From: Favolaschia claudopus
Lineage: Eukaryota > Basidiomycota > Agaricomycetes > Agaricales > Mycenaceae
DNA: 64,000 nt
Assembly (NCBI GenBank): GCA_037176885.1
Contig: JAWWNJ010000019.1
Location: 2,294,001 to 2,358,000, forward strand
Reading direction: 5' to 3'
Shown: positions 45,925-57,100 of the stretch, in pieces
Layout: the number at the start of each line of letters is the position of its first letter
How positions within the stretch are numbered: position 1 is the stretch's first letter
Program-made: the position numbers and the translations under genes
Notes under the pieces: model-generated
The model's input: only the letters and a program-made list of their open reading frames with translations
Told to the model about the DNA's origin: nothing
The model's database searches: none

Positions 45925-47847
45925 ATTTGGTGCGCCATCAATTTTGATTCTTTTACCGCCTCCTCCCTCTTCTTCCTCCTTCCCCTTCCCTCCCTCTCTA
46001 AACTTTCCCTCCGCTCGTCTCTTACTGTTTCCACTCTCACCCTATCCTCCCGTCTTTGTCAACTGGATGCTAAATCTCTCCTCAGTTCATCACCGCCGCA
46101 CTTTCCCGACACTACGTATCACTTCATCGACTCTCTTCGCTGTGCTCATCAAACACAAAATCGCCGCATTCACCACTCGCACCACGCCCCGTAGGAACCC
46201 AGCCGCGTAGCTCGATTTATGGGTATCCACCCTCTGCCACATCTTGATGATCTGGGTGTATGGGCCATGTATGGGCCAGTGACGGTCGAAACGGTGATTC
46301 TGTCTTCTTTCAAAGGTTGATCAGTCTCCACTCACAGTATTTGCGAGGAGCTTGCCGAAAAAATGGACTTCACGATTTTTATTTCGCCGTTTATCTACTG
46401 ATTCTGTTCAAAAGCGTGAAGTCAGATCGCCGCTCCGCCTGTCAAAACTCAAGGTAAGTTGCCTTCGATTCAATAGCTCGATTGTTCTGAAACGTTTCTC
46501 TGGCCACCTCTCCCTTCATCTTCTTGTGGATCGTCTTCAAGATGTCGGTTCTCTTATAATTTGTGTGTAACAGTGATGGGTGGGTTAAATCTTTTTCTGT
46601 TCGATGCTACATTGTCTCAGATTTTCTAAATCTTGCAGCGTTCAGACATGTGACAATTTAAGTGGGAGCGACAGGGTAAGAATTTAACAGTCCGAAGGCA
46701 ATACACGCGCTGACTTCTTCGACTCAGGTGTTCACGCAGGAAATCAAACCCACCTCACTGTACGTTACGTTTTTCATGGTCGTGCATTTTGGATCTTTTC
46801 TGATTGGTTCCCTTTCACTCTTCTTTCCTTCTCCCAAGGTTCGTCGTGATTCGTTCTGGCGCTTTGTGTATCTGTCAGCACCAGATGATCATCCAAATAG
46901 TTCTCAAACTACGCTCTCGGATGTGACTTGAAGGTAGGTATCTCCCTTCACTGTTTCACAGGTTCAAGTAATCTGATATTTTCCTCTCAACACGCTGGAT
47001 TTCGGCTGTATCCCAGCCACCTCAGTGGCGGTTATTGACTTCGACTAAACCTTGTATACTCCTATTGCACTGATCGCTCGGTATGCCCTCTGCGTTAAAA
47101 GTTAATCCTCCGTAAATCATCTACGCAGCGCGCTGAGTTTAGATAACATACTGATTGGGTTGTGAGTGGATCTTTCCTGAACGGACTAGTGTATTCACTG
47201 ACAACTTTGGCACAGCGCTGTTTACGAAGGTTAGAAACCAGATCTGTTCAGCGAAAGCTGAGTCAATGGTTCGCTGTGTTAAACTGTCGGGAGACTGAAC
47301 GTGTCTGCTTAGAATGACATCGGATTCGCACCGCGACTTGTCGAGGGCGATCCATTACAGGCCCTCACATTAATTTCTATCGCCGTCCTCAACTTCGTTA
47401 TTTCGTCGACGTGCACGGTATGTGTTCGCTTGTTCGTTCGCTCACCCCGCCAAGTTGATTTGTCTTAGTCGATACCATTTGTGGTTCGTGTCTGTACTCG
47501 CTAAGACCTCCGTAGCGTGGTAGCGATGTTCATGGTACGAAAGTCTACGTACTGCATGTTGTACTGTAACCGAATAAAATATTTATGGAAATGACGACCG
47601 ACTGCATGGAACTATATAAGTGAGTTGAGAACTCACATGAAGTGCTGTTGAGCACTCCATCCGAGCGCCTAGAAGCGCTCAAATGTAGTGCCTCGACGGA
47701 CTCGACTTGAGTTCGTCTGGAGCACTCAGGTACAGTGCTTCGGGGACTTCATCCTACTATCGAAATCTGCCGTTTAGGCACTTCATCTGAGTGCGTCGAC
47801 ACACTTCAGCTGAGTGCTCCAACACACTCCATCTGAGCGCTTTTCGG
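45925..47847. other. Right half of the inner element, no gene resolved
   Basis: Pyrimidine-rich stretches alternate with many GT and AG splice-like sites and short open frames. From 47630 the GAGTGC subterminal repeats begin. No conserved domain can be read. Confidence 0.35.
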
Positions 47848-47881
47848 GCACTCAGATGAAGTTCTTTTCCTTCCCGCAGTG
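47848..47881 (-). repeat. Right terminal inverted repeat of the inner element
   Basis: Partner of 43263-43296. AAAG follows immediately and also precedes the left repeat. Confidence 0.8.
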
Positions 47882-48756
47882 AAAGGGGATAGAGCGGTGC
47901 TTTCCCGGTATAGGTATCCGCAGGAGCATAGATGGACCTTGAAGCTTGAAGTGGGGTGATTTCGAAAAGGCGGCACTTCAACGATCTTGCCACTGAGCGG
48001 CGACTCCGAGTACGAGTCGGAGGAGCGATCATTCAAAGACTAAAGTGCTTCACTGCCATTCAGTGGCATTCACGGAACAAAGGAAACAAAGAAAGGCGCC
48101 TTGTCACGCGTGACTAGCAGATCTTGCCACGCACCACTTTGGTCTCGTCCTCACCCACTGCACCCAAGTCGAACGAGACGACAAACCATCGCCGTTCCCG
48201 CCTTGACTACTACTTAGTCCTTACCCGCCTCCGACTCCGACGACACGACGACAGTTTACCTCCGCCCGACGATCAAAGTTGCCACTGGAAACTGATTCAA
48301 ACCTGGAATCTGGATGCAAACGCCGCTTCCGTTGAGGCGGCATACTTCAAGCGCTGAATCATAACGACTCTTAACGAGTGGATTTTCGAAATCTACTATT
48401 TCTGAACCCTTGTCATGACTCATGACGAGTTGCTGTGCGTCGGCTGACTCCTCTACCACGGTGCGCCAAAATCGATGTCTTTGTCTTGCTGCTTTTGTTT
48501 AAGCTGATCCCTATGCTTGAGCTGGCTTAAGCGGCTCTTTGCTCAAGCGGCTTAAGTTGATTTCAGCGGCTTGAGTCACCGCTTAGACCTGCGCTAGATA
48601 CATTGGGAGGAACACTCAGCGTGCTCAAGGAACTGAAGCGGCAGGGAACTTAAGCTGGTATATGTAACGGTCCGTTTCCACGAATATTATTTCTTTTGCA
48701 TTACTCTTGCTATATGACATTCTTTCCGTTCACCTTACTGATTTACCGACCTTGGA

Positions 48757-48781
48757 GGATCACGGAGCGGCTCCGTGATCC
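48757..48781. other. Perfect 25-base hairpin followed by a T-rich tract
   Basis: GGATCACGGAGC and GCTCCGTGATCC are exact 12-base complements around a single G, followed by CTTTCTTTTTCC. It lies in the right arm of the outer element, between the TTAAGC repeats and the terminal repeat. It may be a remnant of another element's end or a structural hairpin. Confidence 0.6.
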
Positions 48782-49035
48782 TTTCTTTTTCCGTTGCTTA
48801 CTGATGTACTTAGTATATAAGTCCTGTAGTTCCGTAGTTAGTAGGCTAGTAAATCGTATCCCTACGCCACTCACCTCGTCTGAACGCCCTCTTGAGACGA
48901 ATCTTCTGTGTGCCGCCCGCCCTTGTTAGGTCTACTTTGGGCAGCTCTCCGTCACAGTATAGTCGTAATAACAGGTAGGGTATATGTATTGAATAATATG
49001 CATGTAGTCTGGGTGGGCTCAAGCTGACTTGAGCA

Positions 49036-49089
49036 GCTTAAGCAACGCGCACATTTTTATGGTGAAATCTTAAGCAATCCTTAGCGGGT
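49036..49089 (-). repeat. Right terminal inverted repeat of the outer element
   Basis: Reverse complement of 42902-42955 with seven substitutions and no gaps. Weaker similarity (CAG.CTACA.TGCAT) continues inward beyond the 54 bases. Confidence 0.8.
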
Positions 49090-49417
49090 GACAGAAGCAA
49101 GTGTTGCGACATCGGGAACGATATTCTTAGTAGTATGAAGATGCGAAACTTGTTCATTTATCCGAGTTAGGTGCAACCTAAGCCAAGCTAAGCGGATACA
49201 AGCCAGGATATCGAGAATGCTGTAAGAACGGCACTGAATGGGTAGTGGGGTGTCCGAGTCTCAAACTTGCGGAGGTCAGAGAAAGTTCTCAGATCGGTCA
49301 TTCGCGCGAACATTATTACATTAATTAACAACAAAGTCCATATGCAACGTAGGTATGTCCGCGATTTAGATACCAGCCGTCACCCGTGCGACTTGCACGA
49401 GCCGAACTTGTATTGGT
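49090..49417. other. Flank between the outer element and the cerato-platanin gene
   Basis: A few more GCTAAGC/AAGCC pieces (49180-49205) resemble the outer element's subterminal repeats, so its true edge could lie slightly further right. No gene seen. Confidence 0.4.
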
Positions 49418-49964
49418 TTAGAGCCCGCATACCGATTTCGCGACTTGCTTCGAGGTCACAGAAACTCTTCCCAACTGAACGGCCTGATGCAATCAAACGT
49501 ACCTCAACTTCCAAAACACTTATGTACGAACACAAAATCAAACGCACCTGGCCATTCGTCAGCTTATTCATGGCCTCAAGCGCAATGTTGAAGGTCCCCG
49601 GCGCAGAGTGATCAACGGCGAGCACGTTGATGGTCTTGCCGGTGCCCACGTAGGTCAATTGCCAGCATGTTCCACAATTGGTCGAGTCCCAGCCCTCGAC
49701 GGCACCGACCCCGCCGATGAAGGGGAAGTTGGGGAGCGAGCCGAAAGTCTTGAACCCTTTGCTTTCGAGCCCGTTAGCGCCATTAGAGCAAGCCTACACA
49801 TGATGATGAGACTCCTTGACTGGAGTGTAATTGAGGGTGGAATGAATACACACGACGACGTCCAAAGACGTTGACTTGGAGTCGTACGTCTGATCGTAAG
49901 AGACAGTGTCGGCTAGAGCAGCGACAGCAAAGACGAGGAGAGAGGCGAATCCAGTGAACTTCAT
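49418..49964 (-). CDS. Cerato-platanin family secreted protein
   Basis: Small secreted expansin-like protein that binds chitin or cell-wall glycans and can be sensed by plants. Signal peptide MKFTGFASLLVFAVAALA at 49964. The mature protein reads DTVSYDQTYDSKSTSLDVV, then after an intron ACSNGANGLESKGFKTFGSL, NFPFIGGVGAVEGWDSTNCG, TCWQLTYVGTGKTINVLAVD and GTFNIALEAMNKLTNGQ. A second intron leads to AVQLGRVSVTSKQVAKSVCG, L, stop at 49418. The four conserved Cys (ACSNG, NCG, TCW, VCGL) are all present. Length (about 140 aa) and ending are normal for the family. TATAAAAG lies about 55 bp upstream. Confidence 0.93.
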
Positions 49965-50729
49965 GTTGTGCGAGTGAGTGAGGGTGTTCTGAGTCTGTAG
50001 CTCGAGCAAGTACGCCTTTTATACACTTTCATCGCCGTTAAAGTTACAGCAAGCCGAGTGATTCATAACAGTGATCGCCAGGTGAGTCTCTTGAAGGCCA
50101 GAAACGGAGTCGTTTCGCCGAAGGAGTGGTCCAGAGGCCCCAAATAAACCGTCGCCGGGGAGCCAAAGCCGTACGTAGAGTGCGATCAAAGCGACATCTA
50201 CGCAGGTCTTCGGTAGATGGGCATAAAACCCCGCGGTGAGTCTCAGCTGAGGAAGGAAGAGGAAAACATGATTGGGGCAGAGGGATTCGTGCGTGCAGTG
50301 GAATGCCGTTTTGAACTTACAGTGGTTAAATTTTAGCAGTGCATCAGGTTCAAAGAATTTGAATTTCAAGAAACTTGATATTGTGAGCGCAGAATTCGGT
50401 TGGGGCAGATGGTCAATGAATAATTGAATTATAATAAGTGCCAGGGCAAAGGAATTTCACCTGAGAATCCGGCGTTTCGAATATGTACGAGAAATTTTGG
50501 GAATATTCAAAAGCGGGCGGTTCCACGCAACTGGAAGTCGAAACGCGATTCCTGACGCTTCGACGAGCCAGAGGTTGATTGGCAACATATCGAGGTGGCG
50601 GATTCGCGGCAAAAATGAATCAATCCCACTCTCGAAGTTGAAACGATACCATAGCAAATGAAGACATACTAGTACTCAAAATACGTTTAAAACCCCAAGC
50701 CAATCTGTGGTCGACCTATCATACACCGC
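49965..50729. other. Promoter of the cerato-platanin gene and flank
   Basis: TATA box near 50015. No gene is supported in the rest; open frames of 66-116 codons lack domains. Confidence 0.45.
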
Positions 50730-51411
50730 CTACGCGCCGTCGGGTGCCTTATAATCAGGCCGCATACCACCAGAGCCATATCCCGACGGACTTGCTTGAT
50801 ACGTCGGAGGCGCCGCGTCGTATCCCGTCGTGTACCCATGGCCAGCTAAAAACGCAACGTGGCAAAATAAGTATTCGATCTCAAAGGGAAAATTAATGAA
50901 TGTGAAGATTAACAACACACCACTGGCCACCGGCGGCGTTGTTGAGCTGGTGCTTCCCTACAGCTTTTGTAAGGCCTGATCGAGCGCTGCCCGACCCTCG
51001 CGAGCCACGTTATGGTGCTTTTGCTCGCCCTTGTTCGCTGTCGTCGATTGCGCCGAGGAGGGTGCCGCGCACGGTCTCACCAGCTCCTGCGATGATATTA
51101 ACTCAGATAAGAAGAGAAGTGAAATGAAGGAAATCAACCATGAACCAGTTGACAAACAGTCCTGCGTAATTATTTAAGTTAGTGGGAGCGCCCGGTGGTT
51201 TTACGATTGTTTACCATAGCTATGATAGCGTGCCCGTTATGCCCGTGTCTGTCGAGCCCGAAGGCCGAGTTGCTTGGTTGACGGGCGGAGGAGGCGAGTT
51301 TGTGAGCAGTCTCGTGCTTTCAGAGGCTTTGCTTTGGGACATGAAGGGAGGAGTCAAGCTATCGCTTGGAGTATCGCTGCCGGACCCCAGTGCCGGTATC
51401 CGAGTCGTCAT
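50730..51411 (-). pseudogene. Decayed small conserved fungal protein
   Basis: A recognisable core reads VKPPGAPTNLNNYAGLFVNW, FM, intron (about 51080-51140), GAGETVRGTLLGAIDD, then in another frame NKGEQKHHNVAREGRAALDQ ALQKL. This core resembles a small agaricomycete protein with a membrane-adjacent GAGETxRGT motif; the resemblance is from memory, and I know no function. Lesions: a frame change between GAIDD and NKGEQKH (about 51020-51030) and two in-frame stops (TAG, TAA near 51215-51225) between the core and the upstream frame MTTRIPALGSGSDTPSDSLT. The last exon GHGYTTGYDAAPPTYQASPS ending at 50730 may belong to it or to something else. Confidence 0.35.
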
Positions 51412-52629
51412 GATTTGGCGGACCGGGGATCAAACGCGGTCACGTGTGTGTACATTTTCTTCCCTCTTTCCCTACATATTTTGCGCTCTAAAACTAAATT
51501 ACCGTGGCGGATGGTCAAGGAATGAATAGATAGTGCAGGTGCTTTGAAATAGGACTCCTACCACTACTTAAATGTTTCCACTCGGAGTCCAGTCGTCGAG
51601 CACTGATGTAACACGTGCTTGATCATGGGAAATTATTGGTCAGCAGCTGATTACTATAAAGGGCCGTCTCCCACGCAAATTTTTCTCCGAACAACCACGA
51701 GGACGTGCGTCGCCTCCTTCCTTCTCTACGCTTTCCCGCTAATCCCTCCTTGCAGACAAAAGTTCGGACTTGGTATAAGCTCTTCCGCGGCCTCCTCGTC
51801 CGCGTTCCCGTCCTCAAGACTGTTGGCCGGCGTCGACGGACGCCGGGGGTGCTCCGCTGCTGCTGTGACTCTCGTTGAGGGCCTCGAGATCGACGGAGGC
51901 GCCGCCGTTTCGGTGGCTGGCGCTCATGATGTGGTTGGGCGGGATGGAGAGAGTTCGGTAGTCGGTGGGCACCCCTACATTCACTTCTTGTCCAATTTTT
52001 TCGGCTTTTGCTTACCACGCCATATCGTTACTCCAATGTATCTCCTGCGCAATGCAAAACTCTTCACTCCGATTTCGTCTCCCGAGTGATGTGTTCAGGC
52101 TGGCCTGTCAACTATCCCCTGTCTATGCGTGATGATACTCTCATCGATGCACAACTGAGCCACTCTGTTGAAGTCGTATCCCGTCTATTCATGTTACTGC
52201 TATACCCGCACTCGCATCCCAGTCCCACGGCATCGCACAATATCCAGCTTTGTAAGTCCTCTCATGATGAGTTTCGTCAACCGTCTCCATTCTCGATTCC
52301 GTTCGGCGCACAAATTCCACCATACTTCGCACGTCACCGACGGGAACTTTATCCTCTGCTTGCAGCTATGGACCTGATGTTCTCTACACCGCACTATTTT
52401 GCCCGCCTTGAACAAAGGACATCTGCTCGGTGATTGATCAAAGAATCAAGGTGATCACCGAACCATCTATCGTTGGTCTCACTTCGTAGTCTCCATCATA
52501 GGCTCGAAATCAAGTTGGTCCTTTTCATTCCCTCGGCACCACAGAAAGTAGAATAGACTCATTGCAACCTACGGGGTTACCGGTGTTGGAATCTCTCTCC
52601 GTTCCATCCAGCCTCGATATGTTCCCTCT
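51412..52629. other. Intergenic region with weak coding traces
   Basis: On the bottom strand a start near 51928 gives MSASHRNGGASVDLEALNES, and in a second frame EDGNADEEAAEELIPSPNFC. This could be a small acidic gene with a frameshift, but there is no family match. Top-strand frames across the same bases look like antisense. Nothing firm. Confidence 0.3.
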
Positions 52630-54031
52630 ATGTCAAGACTCACTGCTTCTCCAACGCCCGTCGCTCTGATCAACGCCTCTATATGCGAGATTTGTCGAAG
52701 ACTGAATTCTGGGACTGCTTTTCAACAGGGAAGTTCGATCAACACCAGGACGAACAAGTTCTCCTTCCGACGTTATATACGGCCGAAAAGCAATACAACA
52801 CCTTTACTACCTTACTGCCCGTCGACGTGCAAGGCTCGCTTATCCTCCTCTCCGCAAGCCATGCATATTCGACCACTGGTCAAGAATTGTAACGAGGGCT
52901 TAATCATCGATGACAACCAGCAGAATAAGGAAGAAAATCTTCAGACGCACATCCACCATCGGCCCAGTAAACCCAGTAGCCACAAAGGCGACCGTGGAGG
53001 CACTGGGAGCACGGGCGGACTGAACGGGGAGAGTGGAAGAACCGCGTACGGCGCATTCGTCTGCAAGGACATTGATCTCGATGGAGATTGGTTGCAGGAT
53101 TCAATCAGTGTCATTAATATTTCAACAGACGCTGATGAGCAGCGTTGCATCTATAGTTTCAATAGATGCCTCTATGACATTTCGGTGAGTGTATGGTGTT
53201 CAACTCTGAAGGAGCACTTGCTCAGAGTCTGTATTATCAGAGCGGGCGCTTCTTGAACGGCGACGGGGGTTGTCCAAACCGGCTTGCGCTGGCAGGAGAC
53301 GGGCGCGCTTCGAGTTCTAGAAGCATTGTTTCAAGTTCAACTTCAAGCGCAGCGCCGACGACGACAATAAATACGACGACCATCGTTACAATGTCTTCAA
53401 CAATGTCCTTGGCGCCTGCAGTTGCTTGGTCTACTGAATCCCAGCCGAACAGTTCAACACAGACCAAGGCGTCTCCGAGCCCTGTACAAATACCGGATGC
53501 AACCGTTTCAGCAGCAGAGCAGCAGTGAGTTCAATCCTTCTCTTGAGTGTGGAGAGGGGCTCAAATGCAATGAATCCAATTAGCCTCGAATTATCTTCGG
53601 GTGCGCTTGCGGGGATTATACTCGGTGTTTTGGTACCAGTACTCCTGCTGACAGGAACTATACTGCTTCTCATCCGACGGCGTCAGCATCAAAAACAACA
53701 AACAGCATCCTCACCGTTTTCCCTCGACGCTCACAGTGCAACGGCGAGAACGAATCATAAACGGCCGAGAGAGATAGAGGGGGAGCCACGGAGCCGGGCT
53801 TTCGCGGAGAGACCAACCGTAGATTCACCACGGCGTGCGAGTCGGCTATTTGGCGTTTTAAGTGGGAGGGATGCTGTGGCGTGGAGCTTGGGCGTGGGCG
53901 ATACGGATGCGGAAGCGCAGCTTCGAGTGGCAAGAGCACAGGTGTCTTTTTTACTGGAACGTGTCCGTGCGTTTGAGACAGGGGCGCGTTCGGAGCGGAG
54001 TATGCGAGGGTCGCCGCCTGGATATGTATAG
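52630..54031 (+). CDS. Single-pass membrane protein with Cys-containing ectodomain (5' end uncertain)
   Basis: The clear part begins about 53040: FVCKDIDLDGDWLQDS, EQRCIYSFNRCLYDIS, intron (53187-53240), SGRFLNGDGGCPNRLALAG. A Ser/Thr-rich stalk follows (SSSRSIVSSSTSSAAPTTTI) and, after an intron at about 53523-53582, a transmembrane helix (GALAGIILGVLVPVLLLTGT ILLLI) with a basic stop-transfer RRRQHQKQQ. The cytosolic tail has a helical segment (DTDAEAQLRVARAQVSFLLE) and ends GSPPGYV. The C.Y...C.Y....G.....CP ectodomain pattern recurs in mushroom cell-surface proteins of unknown role. The open frame extends back to an ATG at 52630 but shows no signal peptide, so the real first exon is not identified. 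It converges with the kinase gene; their stops are about 120 bp apart. Confidence 0.55.
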
Positions 54032-54149
54032 ACAAAACACGGATAAAGAAAAGCAGCTCAGTTTGTTCGGGAATTAAAATAATGTATTTATAGTTGAAAG
54101 ACTAGAGATTCGTAACGCGGGGGACGTCTACTATGGCGGTCCAAATGGT

Positions 54150-57100
54150 CTACAGTTTGTCTATATGGCCCTCATTTAGTCCTTTCAACAAACGTGAAAT
54201 ATGCCGCGCAGTGGGGCGCTGCCTCGGATTCCCTGCCCAACTCGCATCAACCATATTCCATACCACATCTGACATAGTTTCTGGTCGTTTGGGTCGCACA
54301 CCCTCAACTACGTCCAGGAATACCATACTGTCTGGATGATGCGGAAAGGGGGGTGCACAAGTTTCCAACTATGTATAGAAGTTTAGTATTAGTTTTTAAA
54401 ATTGTCGAATGAAATTGAACAGACTACGAGCCTACCTCGATACAAACACAAGCGAACGCGTAAATATCTGTAGCCTGTGTCCTTTGGACGTATTGAAATC
54501 CAAACCGCTGTGGATTCAGTAATTCAGGAGCCAGCCATTGCACACTGCCCATCGCTTTGCCTGTCTTGTGCTCGTCCTCAATGTCTAATTCATCAGTGAT
54601 ATCAGGGTGAAAAAAATCAGCCAATCCGAAATCACAAAGACAGGCATGTCCATCGTCGGTGATCATAATGTTTGCACCTTTCAAATCGCCGTGCACGACG
54701 TTCATCGAATGTAGGTACTCTACCGCTTGCGCAATCTCTGTCATCTGAAGGACAAGCTAGGAATCAAAGGGTTTCAAACCACAAAAATGGAGTGGAGCTC
54801 ACTAGTTCTAGTCTGTTGCATTCCTGTCCATGATGTGCCAGGCGAAGTATATGGATCACGATGTTGCCATGGGCCATCCACGGAGACACCATGCATAGAG
54901 AGGACGGGAAGGCATCAGAAACGACTCCGAGGAATGGAAGTACCAAGGGATGCTGGAGCGAATGTAATACAATCGCTTCCCGCATGAAATGCTGCAACGA
55001 GGAAATCAATTATGATGTTTTGCATATAAAGACAAAAAATTTACACGATTCTCAGGGGTGAAACACTGAATTCGTATACGCTTCAGTGCTACATGCTGTC
55101 CTTGTGGTGTTGTTGCCCGATATATCTCAGCAAAACCTCCGCTAAAGAGCGGGCGGTGGTCAATGGCATATGTTTCAGTGATGAAGAGTGCGCTTGGGAG
55201 CGATGTGGTAGATTCCGAGAGGCGGAGAATCAGGCGACGCGCCGTGATTGCAGCTTTCGCTGTCGGGAAAGCTTTGAAATCTAGCACCTGCCCTTAAGAT
55301 ATCAGCCACTTTACAGTGATCTCCAAACCGGGGAGATCTGACATTCTGCACACCGTCCAGAAAATCTTGCGCATTTGAACCTTGTAAGTCAATTGCGGCT
55401 TGGCGCGCGGCTGGAGAGTCCAAGACTTGGAGAAGTTGCATAACGGTATCGGGAGTGGGTATGTAGTTAAATCCATCGCGCGTGCGAGAAGCTCTCGGAT
55501 CACCCCAGAGCTTCACAAGCGTGCTGAGGGCTTCCAGAGAGAGAGAATCTGGGCTGGCAGGTTGATATGAGGATATTCCTTTGTGTTGTTGTTCTGCTAT
55601 CGACATGAGCATCAAATGTAGGAATTTGAATGCCGTATGTCTGGGGACTGAAGTGGTGCGGAGAGTTTCAGTGTTCTTGTGAGAAGGGTGTTCTTCAGAA
55701 GTGGGACTAGAATGTGATGATAATGGAGAGGAACCCAAGTCAGACGTCGTCCCGTGTTTGACATCGAGTTGTTTTCTTCTGTGATGCACAGCCGGGTTTA
55801 CTGGGTCGGATGCCTCGTCCTCCCCAGCCAGGAGCATTCCGTCCTGCGGAATGCTCATATTTGAAGTCGAAGCTGAGAATCTTCTGCCACAACTAGAACT
55901 ATCATAGATGAATCGATTCGGGTTTTCATCCGAATTGTCTGGGCGACTGGGAGAAAACTCACCAGTCAAAAGATAGCCGATCCCATGGCACCGAATCCGA
56001 GATTGCAGTGAGACACCACGGACAGCGGATCCGCAAAAGACGTGATCGGTACAGAACCGCAGCCATATACAGCGTTGTTCCAGATCGAACGCGGGATTTA
56101 CCGGGCTCGTAAACAGTGTGTTCAGAGTCTTGAATCCTATATTGATCAGAGGCGATGAGTCTCAGAACTTGCTCGTTGTTTTCGAAGAACGCGTGTAGCT
56201 CTCCCAGGAAGGCCTTGAATACTCTCAGTTAGTACGAACGTCCAGCGACTAGGTTATTAATATTGTGTAAGTTCGTACCTTCGGGTCTCTCCACATATGT
56301 ATGAGAACTTTTCTTCGTGCACCGGTCACATCGATGAAATCGATCGTGTCGTGCAGAGATAATATTCGAGGAATGACCAGAATTGGCAATGCCACGAGAG
56401 GCACCAGTCGAAGCCTATCGGTCGAAGAGAGAGGTCCGGGGAATAAAAGTGCAAATAGAACGCAGTACAGGACAAAGATTGCCTTTTCTTTATCGCCTTC
56501 AATGTATTCGGAGAAGACACGGATGATTGATTGAGCGAATGCGATGGCCTGAGATCTGATCTGCTTGTCACGGGGAAGCGTTGTTCTGTTCAAAACTGAT
56601 ATCCCGTATGAGAATTTGAAGCACTACGGGATTTATGAACGTGCAAACTCACATTCGACTAGGAGAGCTCGAGTTGTGTCTCGGATTTCACGAGAGGTCA
56701 CAAGAGTCTCAGTTCCTGTGCTTTGAAGGCGGTGTAAAGCGTCATTCGACTCCGTTGCTGTAGAATGTGAAGGAGCCATAAAACATTGTGAAGTTACAAC
56801 CCACATCTGGTCAGAATCCTTCGAGTTGTCGTTTGTAACTCTTCGGTGCGAGCTGAAATCGCTTGGGTTTGGACAACGGAATGCGCCGTCAGAGCAAGTG
56901 TTTGGATTGCCGTCATGTGAAGTTCCACTTCTGTTAAATCATGGAGACGGCGGATTGCTGCTTTGATGTCCTCGTTCTCAAACAAGGCTTCTCGGAAGTT
57001 ACTGAATTTTCGATGAACGCGGAGGAAGCGGTGACCAGGTCCTCAAATTAAGGCGGGATCAGGTTGAGTTACTCAGAAGAAGAGTAAAAATACCTTGAGC

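Larger units (their letters stand above)
43263..47881. mobile_element. Inner inverted-repeat element with GAGTGC-rich arms, nested in the outer one
   Basis: 43263-43296 matches the reverse complement of 47848-47881 at 32 of 34 bases (CACTGCGG.AAGGAAAAG.ACTTCATCTGAGTGC). The insert is flanked by the direct repeat AAAG. The match extends to eight bases, AGTGAAAG (43255-43262 and 47878-47885), if the terminal AGTG on the right is counted as flank. Both arms are packed with GAGTGC/GCACTC-type short repeats (43270-43500 and 47630-47880). Identity is higher than in the outer repeats, consistent with later insertion. The interior (43.7-47.6 kb) is GC-rich on its left half and has no transposase I recognise. 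Confidence 0.7.
42902..49089. mobile_element. Outer inverted-repeat element with TTAAGC-rich arms
   Basis: The 54 bases at 42902-42955 match the reverse complement of 49036-49089 at 47 of 54 positions, starting ACCCGCT. Inside both ends lie arms packed with short TTAAGC-type repeats, such as GCGGCTTAAGCC, CCAGCTTAAGCC and GCTTGAGC (left to about 43140, right from about 48490). Without the inner element the outer one would be about 1.57 kb, the size of a non-autonomous DNA transposon; no transposase is seen in its arms. No clean target-site duplication abuts the ends. AAGCAAG occurs 5 bases outside each end (42890-42896 and 49095-49101), which may be chance. Terminal plus subterminal repeats are typical of hAT, KDZ and CACTA-like elements; the superfamily is undetermined. 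Confidence 0.7.

Noticed and set aside
42890..49101. AAGCAAG as the target-site duplication of the outer element
   Set aside because: It lies 5 bases outside the inverted repeats on both sides and the intervening bases do not match, so it may be chance in DNA already rich in AAGC.
51619..52089. 156-codon plus-strand frame
   Set aside because: Low-complexity Ser/Ala/Gly antisense of another weak frame; no family and no clear start signal.
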